DNA of 64,000 nucleotides from Thauera butanivorans NBRC 103042 (GCF_001591165.1 NZ_BCUG01000004.1:124001-188000), one strand, 5' to 3'. Counted from the stretch's first letter, positions 37,929 to 46,995 are shown. Made by a program: numbers and translations. Notes: a model not told the origin generated them from the sequence alone.

Positions 37929-39827
37929 ATGACCGCCATCGCCGCCGACCTGCTGGTGGGAGCCAGCACGGACTTCCTGCGCCGCTTCTCGCCCTTCGAC
38001 CGCATGGAAGCCGAGGCTCTCGCCTTCCTCGCCGAGCGCGCCGCACTTGCCTTCCACCCGCGCGGCAGTGAGATCCTGACGCCCGAGATGGGCGTGCCGC
38101 GCCATTTCCACATCATCCAGCGCGGCAAGATCCAGGCGCGCCAGGTGGTCGCTTCCGCCCTGAGCGAATACGCCAGCCTGCCGCTCGGCCCGGGCGAGTG
38201 CTTCCCGATCGGTGCGATTTCCGCCCGGCGTCCGTCGACCAACGCCTATGTGGCGGTCGAAGACAGCTTCTGCTTCCAGATCGATGCGGACGACTTCCTG
38301 CAGTTGATGGAAACGAGCCCGGCCCTCCATTTGTTCTGCACACAGTACATCGCCAGCCTGCTCAACCAGTCGCGCGAGCAGTTGCAGGCCGCGTTCGCAC
38401 AGCGCGCGGCCGAGCAGCAGACGATGACGACCACGCTGGGCCAGCTCATCAAGCGCGAACCCGTCTGCTTCTCTCCCGACACGCCGGCACGCGAAGTGCT
38501 CGAGCAGATGGACGCACAGCACATCGGCTGCGCAGTGATGACCGACCAGGAACGCCACCCCGTCGGCATCCTGACCCAGAGCGATCTGCTGCCGCGCGTG
38601 ATCCTCGCCGCCTTCGATCTCGGCAACCCGGTCGGCGAACTGATGACGGCCAACCCCCACCAGCTCGCCACCACCGCTTCGGCCTACGATGCCGCGCTGG
38701 CGATGGCCACGCACGGCGTGCGCCACATCCTGGTGGTGGACGCCGAAGGCCGGCTCAAGGGCGTCGTCTCCGAGCGCGACCTGTTCTCGCTGCAGCGCAT
38801 CGGCCTGCGGCAGATTCGTGCGGGCATCGACAACGCTGCGGACATCGAATCGCTGCAGCGCGCCAGCAAGGACATCCGCCAGCTCGCCCTCAACCTCATC
38901 GCCCAGGGCATCGCAGCGGAGCAGCTCACCCAGTTCATCTCGACGCTCAACGATGCGCTGACGCGCCGCATCATCCAGCTCGCGCTCGAAAACCACGACC
39001 TGACCGGCATCAACTTCGGCTGGATGGCTTTCGGTTCCGAGGGCCGGCACGAACAGACGCTATCCACCGACCAGGACAACGGCATCATCTGGCAATGCGC
39101 CGAGTGGGAAAACCCGGTATCGATCCGCAGCAGGCTGATCGCCTTCGCCAAGGAGGTCAATGCCAGCCTCGCCCTCTGCGGCTTCCCGCTGTGCAAGGGC
39201 AACATCATGGCGAGCAACCCCGAGCTGTGCCTGACGCTGGACGAATGGAAGTCGCGCTTCGGCGCCTGGATCCGCGAACCCGACCCCGAAGCCCTGCTCA
39301 ACGCCTCGATCTTCTTCGACTTCCGCGTGCTGTACGGCAACGAACGCCTCGGCGACCAGCTCCGCAGCTGGCTCAACAGGACGGTGCGCGGCAACGCCGC
39401 CTTCCTGCGCATGATGGCGGCCAACGCGCTCTCGGTGACGCCGCCGCTCGGCCGCCTGCGCGACTTCGTGGTCGAGGAGAATGGCTGCATCGACCTGAAG
39501 AAATCGGGCGCGCGGCTGTTCGTCGATGTCGCCCGCATCATCGCCCTGCGCATCGGCATCGATTCCAGCAGCACCGCCCAGCGTCTGCGCCAGGCCAGCG
39601 GCAAGATGGGCGTGTCCGCCGACGAAGTGTCGGCCATCATCGACGGCTTCCACTTCATCCAGTTGCTGCGCCTGCGCTCCCAGCACCTCGAGACCGAACA
39701 TGGCGCGCCGGACGACAACCAGGTCGATCCCGACACCCTCAACGAACTCGATCGCCGCATCCTGAAGGAAGCTTTCCGCCAGGCGCGCAAGCTGCAGATC
39801 CGGATCAAGCTCGACTACCAGCTATGA
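37929..39827 (+). CDS. cNMP-binding / CBS / DUF294 nucleotidyltransferase-like protein
   Basis: A 632-residue regulatory protein with a cyclic-nucleotide-binding-like domain (about 20-140: FHIIQRGKIQARQVV and LGPGECFPIGAISARR), two CBS domains (about 170-300: IGCAVMTDQERHPVGILTQS, RHILVVDAEGRLKGVVSERD) and a DUF294 nucleotidyltransferase-like domain (WMAFGSEGRHEQTLSTDQDN, a GSxGR..D.D pattern) with its C-terminal partner. Similar to putative signal-transduction proteins next to DnaQ-like exonucleases. The stop overlaps the exonuclease start (ATGA). The ligand and substrate are unknown. Confidence 0.92.
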   Translation: MTAIAADLLVGASTDFLRRFSPFDRMEAEALAFLAERAALAFHPRGSEILTPEMGVPRHFHIIQRGKIQARQVVASALSEYASLPLGPGECFPIGAISARRPSTNAYVAVEDSFCFQIDADDFLQLMETSPALHLFCTQYIASLLNQSREQLQAAFAQRAAEQQTMTTTLGQLIKREPVCFSPDTPAREVLEQMDAQHIGCAVMTDQERHPVGILTQSDLLPRVILAAFDLGNPVGELMTANPHQLATTASAYDAALAMATHGVRHILVVDAEGRLKGVVSERDLFSLQRIGLRQIRAGIDNAADIESLQRASKDIRQLALNLIAQGIAAEQLTQFISTLNDALTRRIIQLALENHDLTGINFGWMAFGSEGRHEQTLSTDQDNGIIWQCAEWENPVSIRSRLIAFAKEVNASLALCGFPLCKGNIMASNPELCLTLDEWKSRFGAWIREPDPEALLNASIFFDFRVLYGNERLGDQLRSWLNRTVRGNAAFLRMMAANALSVTPPLGRLRDFVVEENGCIDLKKSGARLFVDVARIIALRIGIDSSSTAQRLRQASGKMGVSADEVSAIIDGFHFIQLLRLRSQHLETEHGAPDDNQVDPDTLNELDRRILKEAFRQARKLQIRIKLDYQL

Positions 39828-40471
39828 GCAAATGGCTGAGCCGCTTTCTCGCCCCGTCGCAGGCCGGGGCCCCGCTCTCGGACGAGGGCGCCCAGGCCCT
39901 GCAGCGCTGGACCGAACTGGCCCCGGCCGACACCAGCACGGCGCATTTCGAAACCCGCTACGTGGTGCTCAACACCGAGGCCACCGGCCTGGATCTCGAC
40001 AAGGACCGGCTGATCGCCGTCGCGGCACTGGCCGTGGATGGCGGCCTGCTCGCCCCGCGCGACAGCTACTACGGCACCCTGGCCCCCAACCCCGCCTCCA
40101 CCCTCGCCGAACTGCTCGGCGTGGCCGGCAAGGCGCCACGGGTCGTGTTCAACGCCGCACTCAACCGCAGCCTGCTCGAACACGCCTTCGACGAACACCT
40201 GGGCATCGAACCCGACGACCAGTGGATCGATCTCTATTTCCTGCTGCCCGCGCTGTTTCCCGAACGCATCGAGCGCCCGGCGAAGCTCGCCGCCTGGATG
40301 GAGAGCTTCGGCATCGAGACCTTCCAGCGCCACCACGCGCTGGGCGACGCCTGGGCCATCGCCCAGCTGCTCCTCGTCGCGCAGGCCCGGGCTGCCGAAC
40401 AGGGAGTGCATACGCCACGCGCACTCGCAGACCTCGAACGCAGCCAGCGGCAGTATCGCAACCGGCTGTAA
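39824..40471 (+). CDS. DnaQ-like 3'-5' exonuclease domain protein with altered metal ligands
   Basis: A 215-residue DEDDh-type exonuclease domain protein. The first motif reads VVLNTEATGLDLD, with Asn50 where the family has Asp and Glu52 kept. The second reads VFNAALNRSLL, with Asn114 where the family has Asp. The third, HHALGDAWAIAQ, keeps His170 and Asp175. Two of four metal ligands are therefore neutral, so nuclease activity may be weak or lost. The start overlaps the stop of the cNMP/CBS/DUF294 gene, and such pairs are known as a conserved couple. The role may be binding or regulation rather than cutting. Confidence 0.85.
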   Translation: MSKWLSRFLAPSQAGAPLSDEGAQALQRWTELAPADTSTAHFETRYVVLNTEATGLDLDKDRLIAVAALAVDGGLLAPRDSYYGTLAPNPASTLAELLGVAGKAPRVVFNAALNRSLLEHAFDEHLGIEPDDQWIDLYFLLPALFPERIERPAKLAAWMESFGIETFQRHHALGDAWAIAQLLLVAQARAAEQGVHTPRALADLERSQRQYRNRL

Positions 40472-40573
40472 ACAGAGGCCGTGGGCAGCCTATGCAGGCT
40501 GACCACGGCCTTGCCCGGCGTCCATGCCAGCCGCTTGTTTACAAGCCTGTTACATTTGCGTATATTCCGCCGA

Positions 40574-41140
40574 ATGCAAATTCGCCGCCTCCTCCTCGTG
40601 CTGACGCTCGCCCTCTCGGGAATCCAGGCCACGCACGCGGACGAACCCATGCAGCAGATGGCAATGGGCATGGCGAACAGCGAATCCCCGAGCAGTGGCG
40701 ACACGGGCAGCGACTACGTTTCGGCCGCCGAACAGCTCGTCGATCAGGCGCTTGCCTATCTCGGCGTACGCTACCGCTTCGGCGGCACCTCGCCTGAAAC
40801 AGGCCTCGACTGCAGCGGCCTGGTGCTGAACGTGTTCCGCAACGCCATCGGCTTCGATCTGCCGCGCACTGCCGCCGAGATGTCCCGGCTGGGCGACAAG
40901 ATCGGCCGCCAGGAACTGAAACCGGGCGACCTCGTCTTCTTCAACACGATGCGCCGCGCCTTTTCCCACGTCGGCATCTACCTGGGCGACGGCAAGTTCG
41001 TACACGCGCCGTCCACCGGCGGCAAGGTACGTGTCGAGGCGCTTTCGAGCAGCTACTGGTCCAAGCGCTTCAACGGCGCCCGCCGCCTGATCGACGAAGA
41101 CAGCGGCTCCACTGCCGACAGCTTCGCCGCCATCCGCTGA
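40574..41140 (+). CDS. NlpC/P60 family cell-wall peptidase
   Basis: A 188-residue exported protein with a signal peptide (MQIRRLLLVLTLALSGIQA, cleaved before HADE or DEP). An NlpC/P60 domain (about 50-175) follows, with the catalytic Cys80 in ETGLDCSGLVLNVF, His132 in RAFSHVGIYLGDG and His144 in KFVHAPSTGGKV. It hydrolyses peptide bonds in murein stem peptides in the periplasm. The length is that of single-domain Spr/NlpC enzymes. ATG 40574 gives a proper signal peptide; an upstream in-frame extension does not. Confidence 0.94.
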   Translation: MQIRRLLLVLTLALSGIQATHADEPMQQMAMGMANSESPSSGDTGSDYVSAAEQLVDQALAYLGVRYRFGGTSPETGLDCSGLVLNVFRNAIGFDLPRTAAEMSRLGDKIGRQELKPGDLVFFNTMRRAFSHVGIYLGDGKFVHAPSTGGKVRVEALSSSYWSKRFNGARRLIDEDSGSTADSFAAIR

Positions 41141-41205
41141 TCCGGCTTCACATCCGCTCGACACCTGCGCCCACGCTCCGTCGCCGGCAGTGCATCAACG
41201 TGAAA

Positions 41206-41243
41206 GGCGTTCGATTGCCGCTCGTTCGCAGCAATCGAACGCC
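41206..41243. terminator. Bidirectional hairpin between the NlpC/P60 and DUF2325 genes
   Basis: GGCGTTCGATTGC (41206-41218) and its exact complement (41231-41243) form a 13-bp stem with a 12-base loop. TTCTTC follows on the plus strand and TTTCA on the minus strand, so it could stop both convergent genes. Confidence 0.7.
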
Positions 41244-41296
41244 TTCTTCGTCTGCGGCGGCCGGCTACCGACCCGGTGCCGTTCCCGCGGCAACTC

Positions 41297-41632
41297 TCAA
41301 TGCTTCTGCCGACACTTCTTTGCCACGGTGCACGTCGAACACTTCTCCGCCATGCGCTGGCCCAGCGCCTGCTGCAGCGCGCAGGTCGAGCGCCTGCAGC
41401 ACACGAACATCACGCCTTCGCGGTTGGCCGCCTCACGGAATCGCTGCATGACGTTGTGGCCGATGAAATCGGTGAACAGGATCACCATGCCGATTCCCGC
41501 GGGCAGAGAGCTGCTGCGGCGCTGGTGGGTGGTGTCCCGGCCGCTGACGTGGCCGGCGATGCGAATGCCGAAGTTCGACAGGATGTCGGGAATGTTGCCA
41601 AGACGATCTGCGCCAACGAGGAGTGCGTCCAT
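41297..41632 (-). CDS. DUF2325 domain protein
   Basis: A 111-residue protein: MDALLVGADRLGNIPDIL, a glycine/Arg-His core (RIAGHVSGRD), VILFTDFIGHNVMQRFREAA, and a Cys-rich C-terminus (FVCCRRSTCALQQAL, then CSTCTVAKKC) that might bind metal. This is the short proteobacterial DUF2325 type. It is divergent from the ferric-binding protein gene fbpA, with a Fur-like site between them, so it is probably induced in iron limitation. The function is unknown. Confidence 0.85.
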   Translation of the reverse strand: MDALLVGADRLGNIPDILSNFGIRIAGHVSGRDTTHQRRSSSLPAGIGMVILFTDFIGHNVMQRFREAANREGVMFVCCRRSTCALQQALGQRMAEKCSTCTVAKKCRQKH

Positions 41633-41651
41633 GTCCGTATCCGATAGTTGC

Positions 41652-41670
41652 GAATGATTATCACTATTAA
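41652..41670. promoter_or_regulatory. Fur-box-like site shared by DUF2325 and fbpA
   Basis: GAATGATTATCACTATTAA consists of three NATWAT-like hexamers, as in Fur boxes, in the intergenic space between the two divergent genes (20 bases from the DUF2325 start, 84 from fbpA). Control of both genes is inferred. Confidence 0.65.
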
Positions 41671-41753
41671 GACATGAAATGAACGCCTTTGCAACTGCGA
41701 ACTCTTCTCGTTTAATATCCGGACCTCAACGACTGCCACGGAAGACCTCCAAA

Positions 41754-42776
41754 ATGATGAAGAAAGCCACCATCATCGCCCTGCTGTCCACGTTCGCCAT
41801 TGCAGCGCCGATTGCGTACGCGGCCGACACCGAACTGAACATCTACTCCGCCCGCCATTACCAGACCGACGAAGCCCTGTACGGCAACTTCACCAAGCAG
41901 ACCGGCATCAAGATCAACCGCATCGAAGCCAAGGAAGACGAGCTGCTTGAGCGCATCCGCAACGAAGGCGCCAACAGCCCGGCAGACATCTTCATCACCG
42001 TGGACATCTCGCGCCTGGCCCATGCCGACAAGATGGGCATCTTCGCGCCGGTGAAGTCGGCAGTGCTGGAAGAGAGGATTCCGGCCAATCTGCGCACCGA
42101 GCGCTGGTTCTCGTTCTCGCAGCGCGCACGCATCATCGTCTACAACCCCGAGCTGGTTCAGGCCGAGCAGGTCCAGACCTACGAGCAGCTCGCCGACCCG
42201 GCGCTGAAAGGCAAGGTGTGCACCCGCTCGGGCAGCCACCCCTACAACCTGTCGCTGGGCGCCGCTCTGATCAAGCACAACGGCGAGGAAGCCGCCGCCA
42301 AGTGGGCGAGCGGCGTGGTCGACAACTTCGCTCGCGCGCCCAAGGGCGGCGACACCGACCAGATCAAGGCCGTCGCGGCCGGTGAGTGCGGCGTCACCAT
42401 CGCCAACAGCTACTACCTCGCCCGCCTGATGAACTCGCCGCGCCCGGCGGATCAGGAAGTGGTCGCCAAGGTCAAGGCGGTGTGGCCCAACCAGCAGAGC
42501 TGGGGCACCCACGTCAACGTTTCCGGCGCCGGCATGCTGAAGACCGCGCCGCACAAGGAAGCCGCGGTCAAGTTCCTCGAATACCTGGCCTCCGACGAAG
42601 CCCAGACTTACTTCGCCAACGGCAACAACGAATGGCCGGTGGTGCCCTCGGTCAAGGTCGACAATGCCGCGCTCGACAAGCTGGGCAAGTTCAAGGCGGA
42701 TTCGATCCAGATCGGCGAACTGGCCGACACCGTCGCCGAAGCGCAGAAGATCTACGACCGCGCCGGCTATCGCTGA
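41754..42776 (+). CDS. fbpA: Ferric-iron ABC transporter, periplasmic binding protein
   Basis: A 340-residue periplasmic Fe(III)-binding protein (FbpA/FutA/AfuA type). The signal peptide is MMKKATIIALLSTFAIAAPI, cleaved after AYA. The mature N-terminus ELNIYSARHYQTDEALYGNF contains the Tyr/His pattern of this group, and ITIANSYYLARLM carries the paired tyrosines that bind iron. The start at 41754 lies 84 bases from a Fur-like site. The permease and ATPase genes are separate units further right, so this transporter's three genes are not in one operon. A strong terminator follows. Confidence 0.95.
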   Translation: MMKKATIIALLSTFAIAAPIAYAADTELNIYSARHYQTDEALYGNFTKQTGIKINRIEAKEDELLERIRNEGANSPADIFITVDISRLAHADKMGIFAPVKSAVLEERIPANLRTERWFSFSQRARIIVYNPELVQAEQVQTYEQLADPALKGKVCTRSGSHPYNLSLGAALIKHNGEEAAAKWASGVVDNFARAPKGGDTDQIKAVAAGECGVTIANSYYLARLMNSPRPADQEVVAKVKAVWPNQQSWGTHVNVSGAGMLKTAPHKEAAVKFLEYLASDEAQTYFANGNNEWPVVPSVKVDNAALDKLGKFKADSIQIGELADTVAEAQKIYDRAGYR

Positions 42777-43795
42777 CAGCCGGCGCCGGCGGACGAGCCC
42801 CGATCGTCTTCGGGGCATTCCCGGCTGACGGGCTTCGCGTCGTTCCAGGACGCGAAGCCCGTTTCTCTTTCGCCGTCCGCCCCGCTGTCAGGCGCATGCC
42901 CTGCCAGCACCGCACGATTACGGCCAGTGCGCTTGGCCTCATACAGCGCCTCATCGGCGCGCGTGAAGATTTCGTCGAAGCCTTCATCTTCCGGATCGAG
43001 CATGGCCACGCCAATGCTCACGGAAAAGCGCAAGGGCTTGCCATCCACGATGGCCGGGCTCGACGCAATCAGTTCGCGCAGACGCGTGGCCGCGCGCAGC
43101 GCGCCCGCATCGCCCTCGATACAGGGCAACAGGACGCCGAACTCCTCGCCACCCAGACGGGCGAACACGTCGGCCTCGCGCAGATGGAGAGAAACCAGTC
43201 CGGAAAAGTGCCGCAACACCTCATCGCCAGCCGCATGTCCGTACGTATCATTGATGCGCTTGAAGTGATCGAGGTCGAGCAGCAACAGGCAGGCCTGCGA
43301 GCCGTGGCGGCGTACCCGGCCCAGTTCACCATTGACCATCTCGGCGAAATTGCGCCGGTTCCACAGCCCGGTCAGCGGATCGCTGGTCGCCAGCAGCAGC
43401 AGGCTCTCCTCCATCGCCTTGCGCGAACTGATGTCCTGGTGCAGGCCGACGGCCCGCAGGGGCTTGCCTTCGTCGTCGCGTTCGAGCACGCGTCCGGAAT
43501 CCTGCACCCACACCCAGCGGCCGTCGGCGTGGCGGAGACGGTATTCAGCGGCGTAGGACTCGGTTTCTCCCCGCAGATGGGGTAGCAGCGCGGACTGGAT
43601 ACCGCTCCAGTCGTCCGGATGCACGAGCACCTCCCACGACGACACGTCCGGCGCAAGCTCCTCGGGCCGCCGACCCAGCATGGATGCCCACAAGGGGCTG
43701 AAACTCATCCTGCCGGACGGAATGTCCCAGTCCCAGATCCCGAGTGAAGCGCTCTCCAGCGCCATCAGCAGGGCGCGCTCGTCCATCAGCGCCAT
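42767..43795 (-). CDS. PAS-GGDEF diguanylate cyclase
   Basis: A 342-residue protein with an N-terminal PAS/PAC sensor (about 5-125: IWDWDIPSGRMSFSPLW, HADGRWVWVQDSGRVLERD) and a GGDEF domain (about 130-300: DPLTGLWNRRNFAEMV, DLDHFKRINDTYGH, and the active-site motif in RLGGEEFGVLLP). It probably makes cyclic di-GMP; no membrane segment is seen. An inhibitory RxxD site is not obvious. The last codons run over the fbpA terminator and overlap the fbpA stop by 10 bases. The final 25 or so residues look non-conserved and may be an extension. Confidence 0.93.
   Translation of the reverse strand: MALMDERALLMALESASLGIWDWDIPSGRMSFSPLWASMLGRRPEELAPDVSSWEVLVHPDDWSGIQSALLPHLRGETESYAAEYRLRHADGRWVWVQDSGRVLERDDEGKPLRAVGLHQDISSRKAMEESLLLLATSDPLTGLWNRRNFAEMVNGELGRVRRHGSQACLLLLDLDHFKRINDTYGHAAGDEVLRHFSGLVSLHLREADVFARLGGEEFGVLLPCIEGDAGALRAATRLRELIASSPAIVDGKPLRFSVSIGVAMLDPEDEGFDEIFTRADEALYEAKRTGRNRAVLAGHAPDSGADGERETGFASWNDAKPVSRECPEDDRGSSAGAGCQR
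42828..42870 (+). terminator. Terminator after fbpA
   Basis: ACGGGCTTCGCGTC (42828-42841) pairs exactly with GACGCGAAGCCCGT (42849-42862) around a 7-base loop, followed by TTCTCTTT. It lies within the C-terminal codons of the convergent GGDEF gene. Confidence 0.8.
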
Positions 43796-44106
43796 GTGCG
43801 GCTCCCTATGGCAGACAACACGTGGAGCGCCAGGGCCCGGCGAATCGGCGCAAGCCCGAGCGCTTCACCGGCCGTGCGGGCCAGCGGAGCGGGGGCATGA
43901 ATGGGCTTCGTTGCTATCTGCATGTTCTCGCATCGTCGGAAAATGACAGGCGCGCCGCGCAGGCAAAGCGCCGCGCCGGCAGAACAACTTGCCCGCGCGA
44001 TTATCCTCGATGCGAATTGGCCAGGAAAGGCGACGGCATCACGTTCCTGCCCGTCTTTGCCGTCTTTGCAACCAGCGCGGACGGCTCCGCATGAAGATCG
44101 GATTGC
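43796..44106. other. Intergenic region without recognised gene
   Basis: This 311-base stretch lies between the start of the GGDEF gene and the end of fbpB, both on the minus strand. The GGDEF promoter should lie at its left end. Short open frames exist but none has a ribosome site or a recognisable protein. Confidence 0.5.
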
Positions 44107-45774
44107 TCAATCCTTCCGCCTGCTGGCCTTCAGGATCTGACGCGACAGCACGATCATCGGCAGCAGGCCGACGGCGACGATGGTCAGCGCCGCGGTCGAT
44201 GCCTCGGTCAGGCGCTCGTCGGCTGCCAGCGTATGCGCCTGCGTCGCCAGGGTGTCGAAGTTGAACGGCCGGATCACCAGCGTGGCCGGCAGCTCCTTCA
44301 TCACATCGACGAACACCAGCAGCGCCGCCGACAGCAGGCTGCCGCGCAGGATCGGCACATGGACCCGGCGCAGCGTCGCCCATTTGCCGAAGCCCAGGCT
44401 GCGCGCCGCATCGTCCATGCTCGGCGTGATCTTGCCCAGGCTGGATTCGACCGCATGCAGCGCCACCGCCAGGAAGCGGGCGAGATAGGCGTAAACCAGC
44501 GCAGCGATGCCGCCGGTCAGGATCAGACCCGGATTGACGTCGAACGCCGCCTGCCAGGCCTGCGCCAGCCAGGCGTCGAGCCGTGTCACCGGGATCAGCA
44601 CGCCGACCGCGATCACCGAGCCCGGCACCGCATAGCCGAGGCCGACGATGCGGTTCAACGCCGCCGGCAACGACGAGCGGGCAAGCCGCGCCGCATAGGC
44701 CAGCACCACCGCCAGCACCACCGCCAGCACAGCCGTCACCGCCGCCAGCACGAAGCTGTTGCGCGCCAGTTGCAGGAAGCGCGGGCCGAACTGGGCATCG
44801 CCTTCGACGAAAGCCATCTGCAGCAGCAACCCGGCCGGCAGCAGGAAACCCAGCAGCAGCGGCATGAAGCAGGCGAAACTCGCCAGCAGCCCCCAGCCCG
44901 GCGACAGCCGCCTGCGCGCCGGCGCCCCCTGCTGGCGCGAGGTGTTGTTGAAGCGCGCCCGCCCCCGGCTGGCGAACTCCAGGCTCAGCACGATGACGAC
45001 GAAGGCCAGCAGCGCGGCGGCGAGCTGGGCCGCGGCCACGCGGTCGCCGAGCGAGAACCAGGCGCGGTAGATGCCGGTGGTGAAGGTCTGCACGCCGAAG
45101 TACGACACGGTGCCGAAGTCGGCCAGGGTTTCCATCAGCGCCAGCGCCGTGCCGGCCACCACCGCCGGCCGCGCCAGCGGCAGCGACACGCGCAGGAAGC
45201 AGCCCCAGGGCCCGAGCCCCAGCGAACGTCCCGCCTCCAGCATGCCGCCGGCACGTTCGAGGAAGGCCGCACGGACCAGGATGTAGGCGTAGGGATAGAG
45301 CACGAACATGAACATCGTCACCGCGCCGCCCACGGTGCGCACGTCCGGAAACCAGTAGTCGCCCGCGCGCCAGCCGAACAGTTCGCGCAACCCGGTCTGC
45401 ACCGGCCCGACGAACTGCAGGAAGTCGGTATACACGTAGGCCATCACGTAGGCCGGCACCGCCATCGGCAGGATCAGCGCCCATTCGTAGAAGCGGCGCC
45501 CGGGGAAATCCAGCATCGTCGTCAGCCAGGCGGTGGTCACGCCGATCGACGCCACGCCCAGGCCGACGCCGACGCACATCACCACGGTGTTGAAGACGAA
45601 TTCGCCCAGCACCGTTTCGCTGAGATGCGTCCAGGTATCGCTGGTCCCTCCCGTGAAGACGTTGGAAAACACCGACAGCACAGGCGCGGCGATCAAGGCC
45701 GCGATGATCACCGCGGCCACGGTCAAAGATGACCAGCGCAGGCTCGTGGCGGCCTGCCCTCCCTTGTTGTTCAT
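44107..45774 (-). CDS. fbpB: Ferric-iron ABC transporter, permease
   Basis: A 555-residue permease of the FbpB type, with the two permease halves fused in one chain and about twelve predicted membrane helices. Each half has the EAA-like loop: LEAGRSLGLGPWGCFLRVSL in the first and MDDAARSLGFGKWATLRRVH in the second. It moves Fe(III) delivered by FbpA across the inner membrane using FbpC. It is divergent from fbpC, and the 131-base gap between their starts holds a Fur-like site. Genes for binding protein, permease and ATPase are thus in three units. Confidence 0.95.
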   Translation of the reverse strand: MNNKGGQAATSLRWSSLTVAAVIIAALIAAPVLSVFSNVFTGGTSDTWTHLSETVLGEFVFNTVVMCVGVGLGVASIGVTTAWLTTMLDFPGRRFYEWALILPMAVPAYVMAYVYTDFLQFVGPVQTGLRELFGWRAGDYWFPDVRTVGGAVTMFMFVLYPYAYILVRAAFLERAGGMLEAGRSLGLGPWGCFLRVSLPLARPAVVAGTALALMETLADFGTVSYFGVQTFTTGIYRAWFSLGDRVAAAQLAAALLAFVVIVLSLEFASRGRARFNNTSRQQGAPARRRLSPGWGLLASFACFMPLLLGFLLPAGLLLQMAFVEGDAQFGPRFLQLARNSFVLAAVTAVLAVVLAVVLAYAARLARSSLPAALNRIVGLGYAVPGSVIAVGVLIPVTRLDAWLAQAWQAAFDVNPGLILTGGIAALVYAYLARFLAVALHAVESSLGKITPSMDDAARSLGFGKWATLRRVHVPILRGSLLSAALLVFVDVMKELPATLVIRPFNFDTLATQAHTLAADERLTEASTAALTIVAVGLLPMIVLSRQILKASRRKD

Positions 45775-45831
45775 TCTGGTTCCGTCGTTGTCGGGCCCGG
45801 TCTGCCGCCGCCTGGCCCCTTGCAGAGGAGG

Positions 45832-45853
45832 AGAATTATAATTGATCGCATTT
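45832..45853. promoter_or_regulatory. AT-rich Fur-like site between fbpB and fbpC
   Basis: AGAATTATAATTGATCGCAT lies in an AT-rich island between the divergent permease and ATPase genes. It resembles a degenerate Fur box; a second AT-rich run (GCAATAATCC) follows at 45880-45889. The match is weaker than at the other iron sites. Confidence 0.45.
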
Positions 45854-45905
45854 GTTGCGCGTTACGATGCAATAATCCTCCTCCTCCGCAGTCCGACGAC
45901 CCGAC

Positions 45906-46988
45906 ATGGCCCATCTCCAGCTCACCGACATCGACCTCGCTTTCGGCTCTCACCGGATCGTCCAGAAGCTGTCCTTCAGCCTGGAGAAAGGCCGGATCGG
46001 CTGCCTGCTGGGGCCTTCCGGCTGCGGCAAGACCACCGTGCTGCGCTGCATCGCCGGTTTCGAGCGCGTGGCCGCGGGCGAAATCCGGCTCGATGGCCGG
46101 GTGGTCAGCACCGCCGGCGAGCATCTCGCCCCCGAACAGCGGCGCATCGGCATGGTGTTCCAGGACTACGCGCTGTTTCCCCACCTGACGGTGGCGGACA
46201 ACATCGCCTTCGGCCTGCGCAAGGAAAGTGCCGAGGCCCGCAGGGCGCGCGTCGCCGAACTGCTGAAACTGGTCGGCCTCAGCGACCAGGGCCACAAATA
46301 TCCGCACGAGATGTCCGGCGGCCAGCAGCAGCGCGTCGCGCTGGCCCGCGCGCTGGCGCCCCGGCCCAGCCTGCTGCTGCTCGACGAACCCTTTTCGAAC
46401 CTCGACGTCGAGCTGCGCGAGCGCCTGTCGCACGAAGTGCGCGACATCATCAAGGCCACCGGGACCACCGCCATCCTGGTCACCCACGACCAGCACGAAG
46501 CCTTCGCCGTCGCCGACGAGATCGGCATCATGCACGAAGGCCGCATCCAGCAATGGGACACGCCCTACAACCTCTATCACGAACCGGCCAACCGCTTCGT
46601 CGCCGACTTCATCGGCCAGGGCGTGTTCGTCGACGGACAGATGCTGGACGAACGCCGCGTCCGCATCGAGCTCGGCATACTCGACAGCCATGTCCCGCTG
46701 TCCTGCGGCGACCACAAGGCGTGCAGGCCCGACGCGGCGGTCGACGTGCTGCTGCGTCCGGACGACATAATCCACGACGATGCCAGCCCGCTGAAGGCCG
46801 AAGTCCTGCACAAGGCCTTCCGCGGCGCCGACATCCTCTACACCCTGCGCCTGGCGAGCGGCGCGCGGGTGCTGTCGCTGGTGCCGAGCCACCACAACCA
46901 CGCGATCGGCGAGCACATCGGCATCCGCCTGGATGCCGACCACGTCATCACCTTCCAGGACTCGCCGGCGGCCGACGCAGCCGCCTGA
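45906..46988 (+). CDS. fbpC: Ferric-iron ABC transporter, ATP-binding protein
   Basis: A 360-residue ABC ATPase with Walker [10 protein letters not shown] at residue 36, Q-loop [20 protein letters not shown], signature [15 protein letters not shown], Walker [13 protein letters not shown] and switch His in [17 protein letters not shown]-terminal TOBE-like regulatory region follows ([19 protein letters not shown]). It powers FbpB. The start lies 131 bases from the divergent fbpB start; aat follows 7 bases after its stop, so the two may be cotranscribed. Confidence 0.95.
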   Translation: MAHLQLTDIDLAFGSHRIVQKLSFSLEKGRIGCLLGPSGCGKTTVLRCIAGFERVAAGEIRLDGRVVSTAGEHLAPEQRRIGMVFQDYALFPHLTVADNIAFGLRKESAEARRARVAELLKLVGLSDQGHKYPHEMSGGQQQRVALARALAPRPSLLLLDEPFSNLDVELRERLSHEVRDIIKATGTTAILVTHDQHEAFAVADEIGIMHEGRIQQWDTPYNLYHEPANRFVADFIGQGVFVDGQMLDERRVRIELGILDSHVPLSCGDHKACRPDAAVDVLLRPDDIIHDDASPLKAEVLHKAFRGADILYTLRLASGARVLSLVPSHHNHAIGEHIGIRLDADHVITFQDSPAADAAA

Positions 46989-46995
46989 GCCCGGC

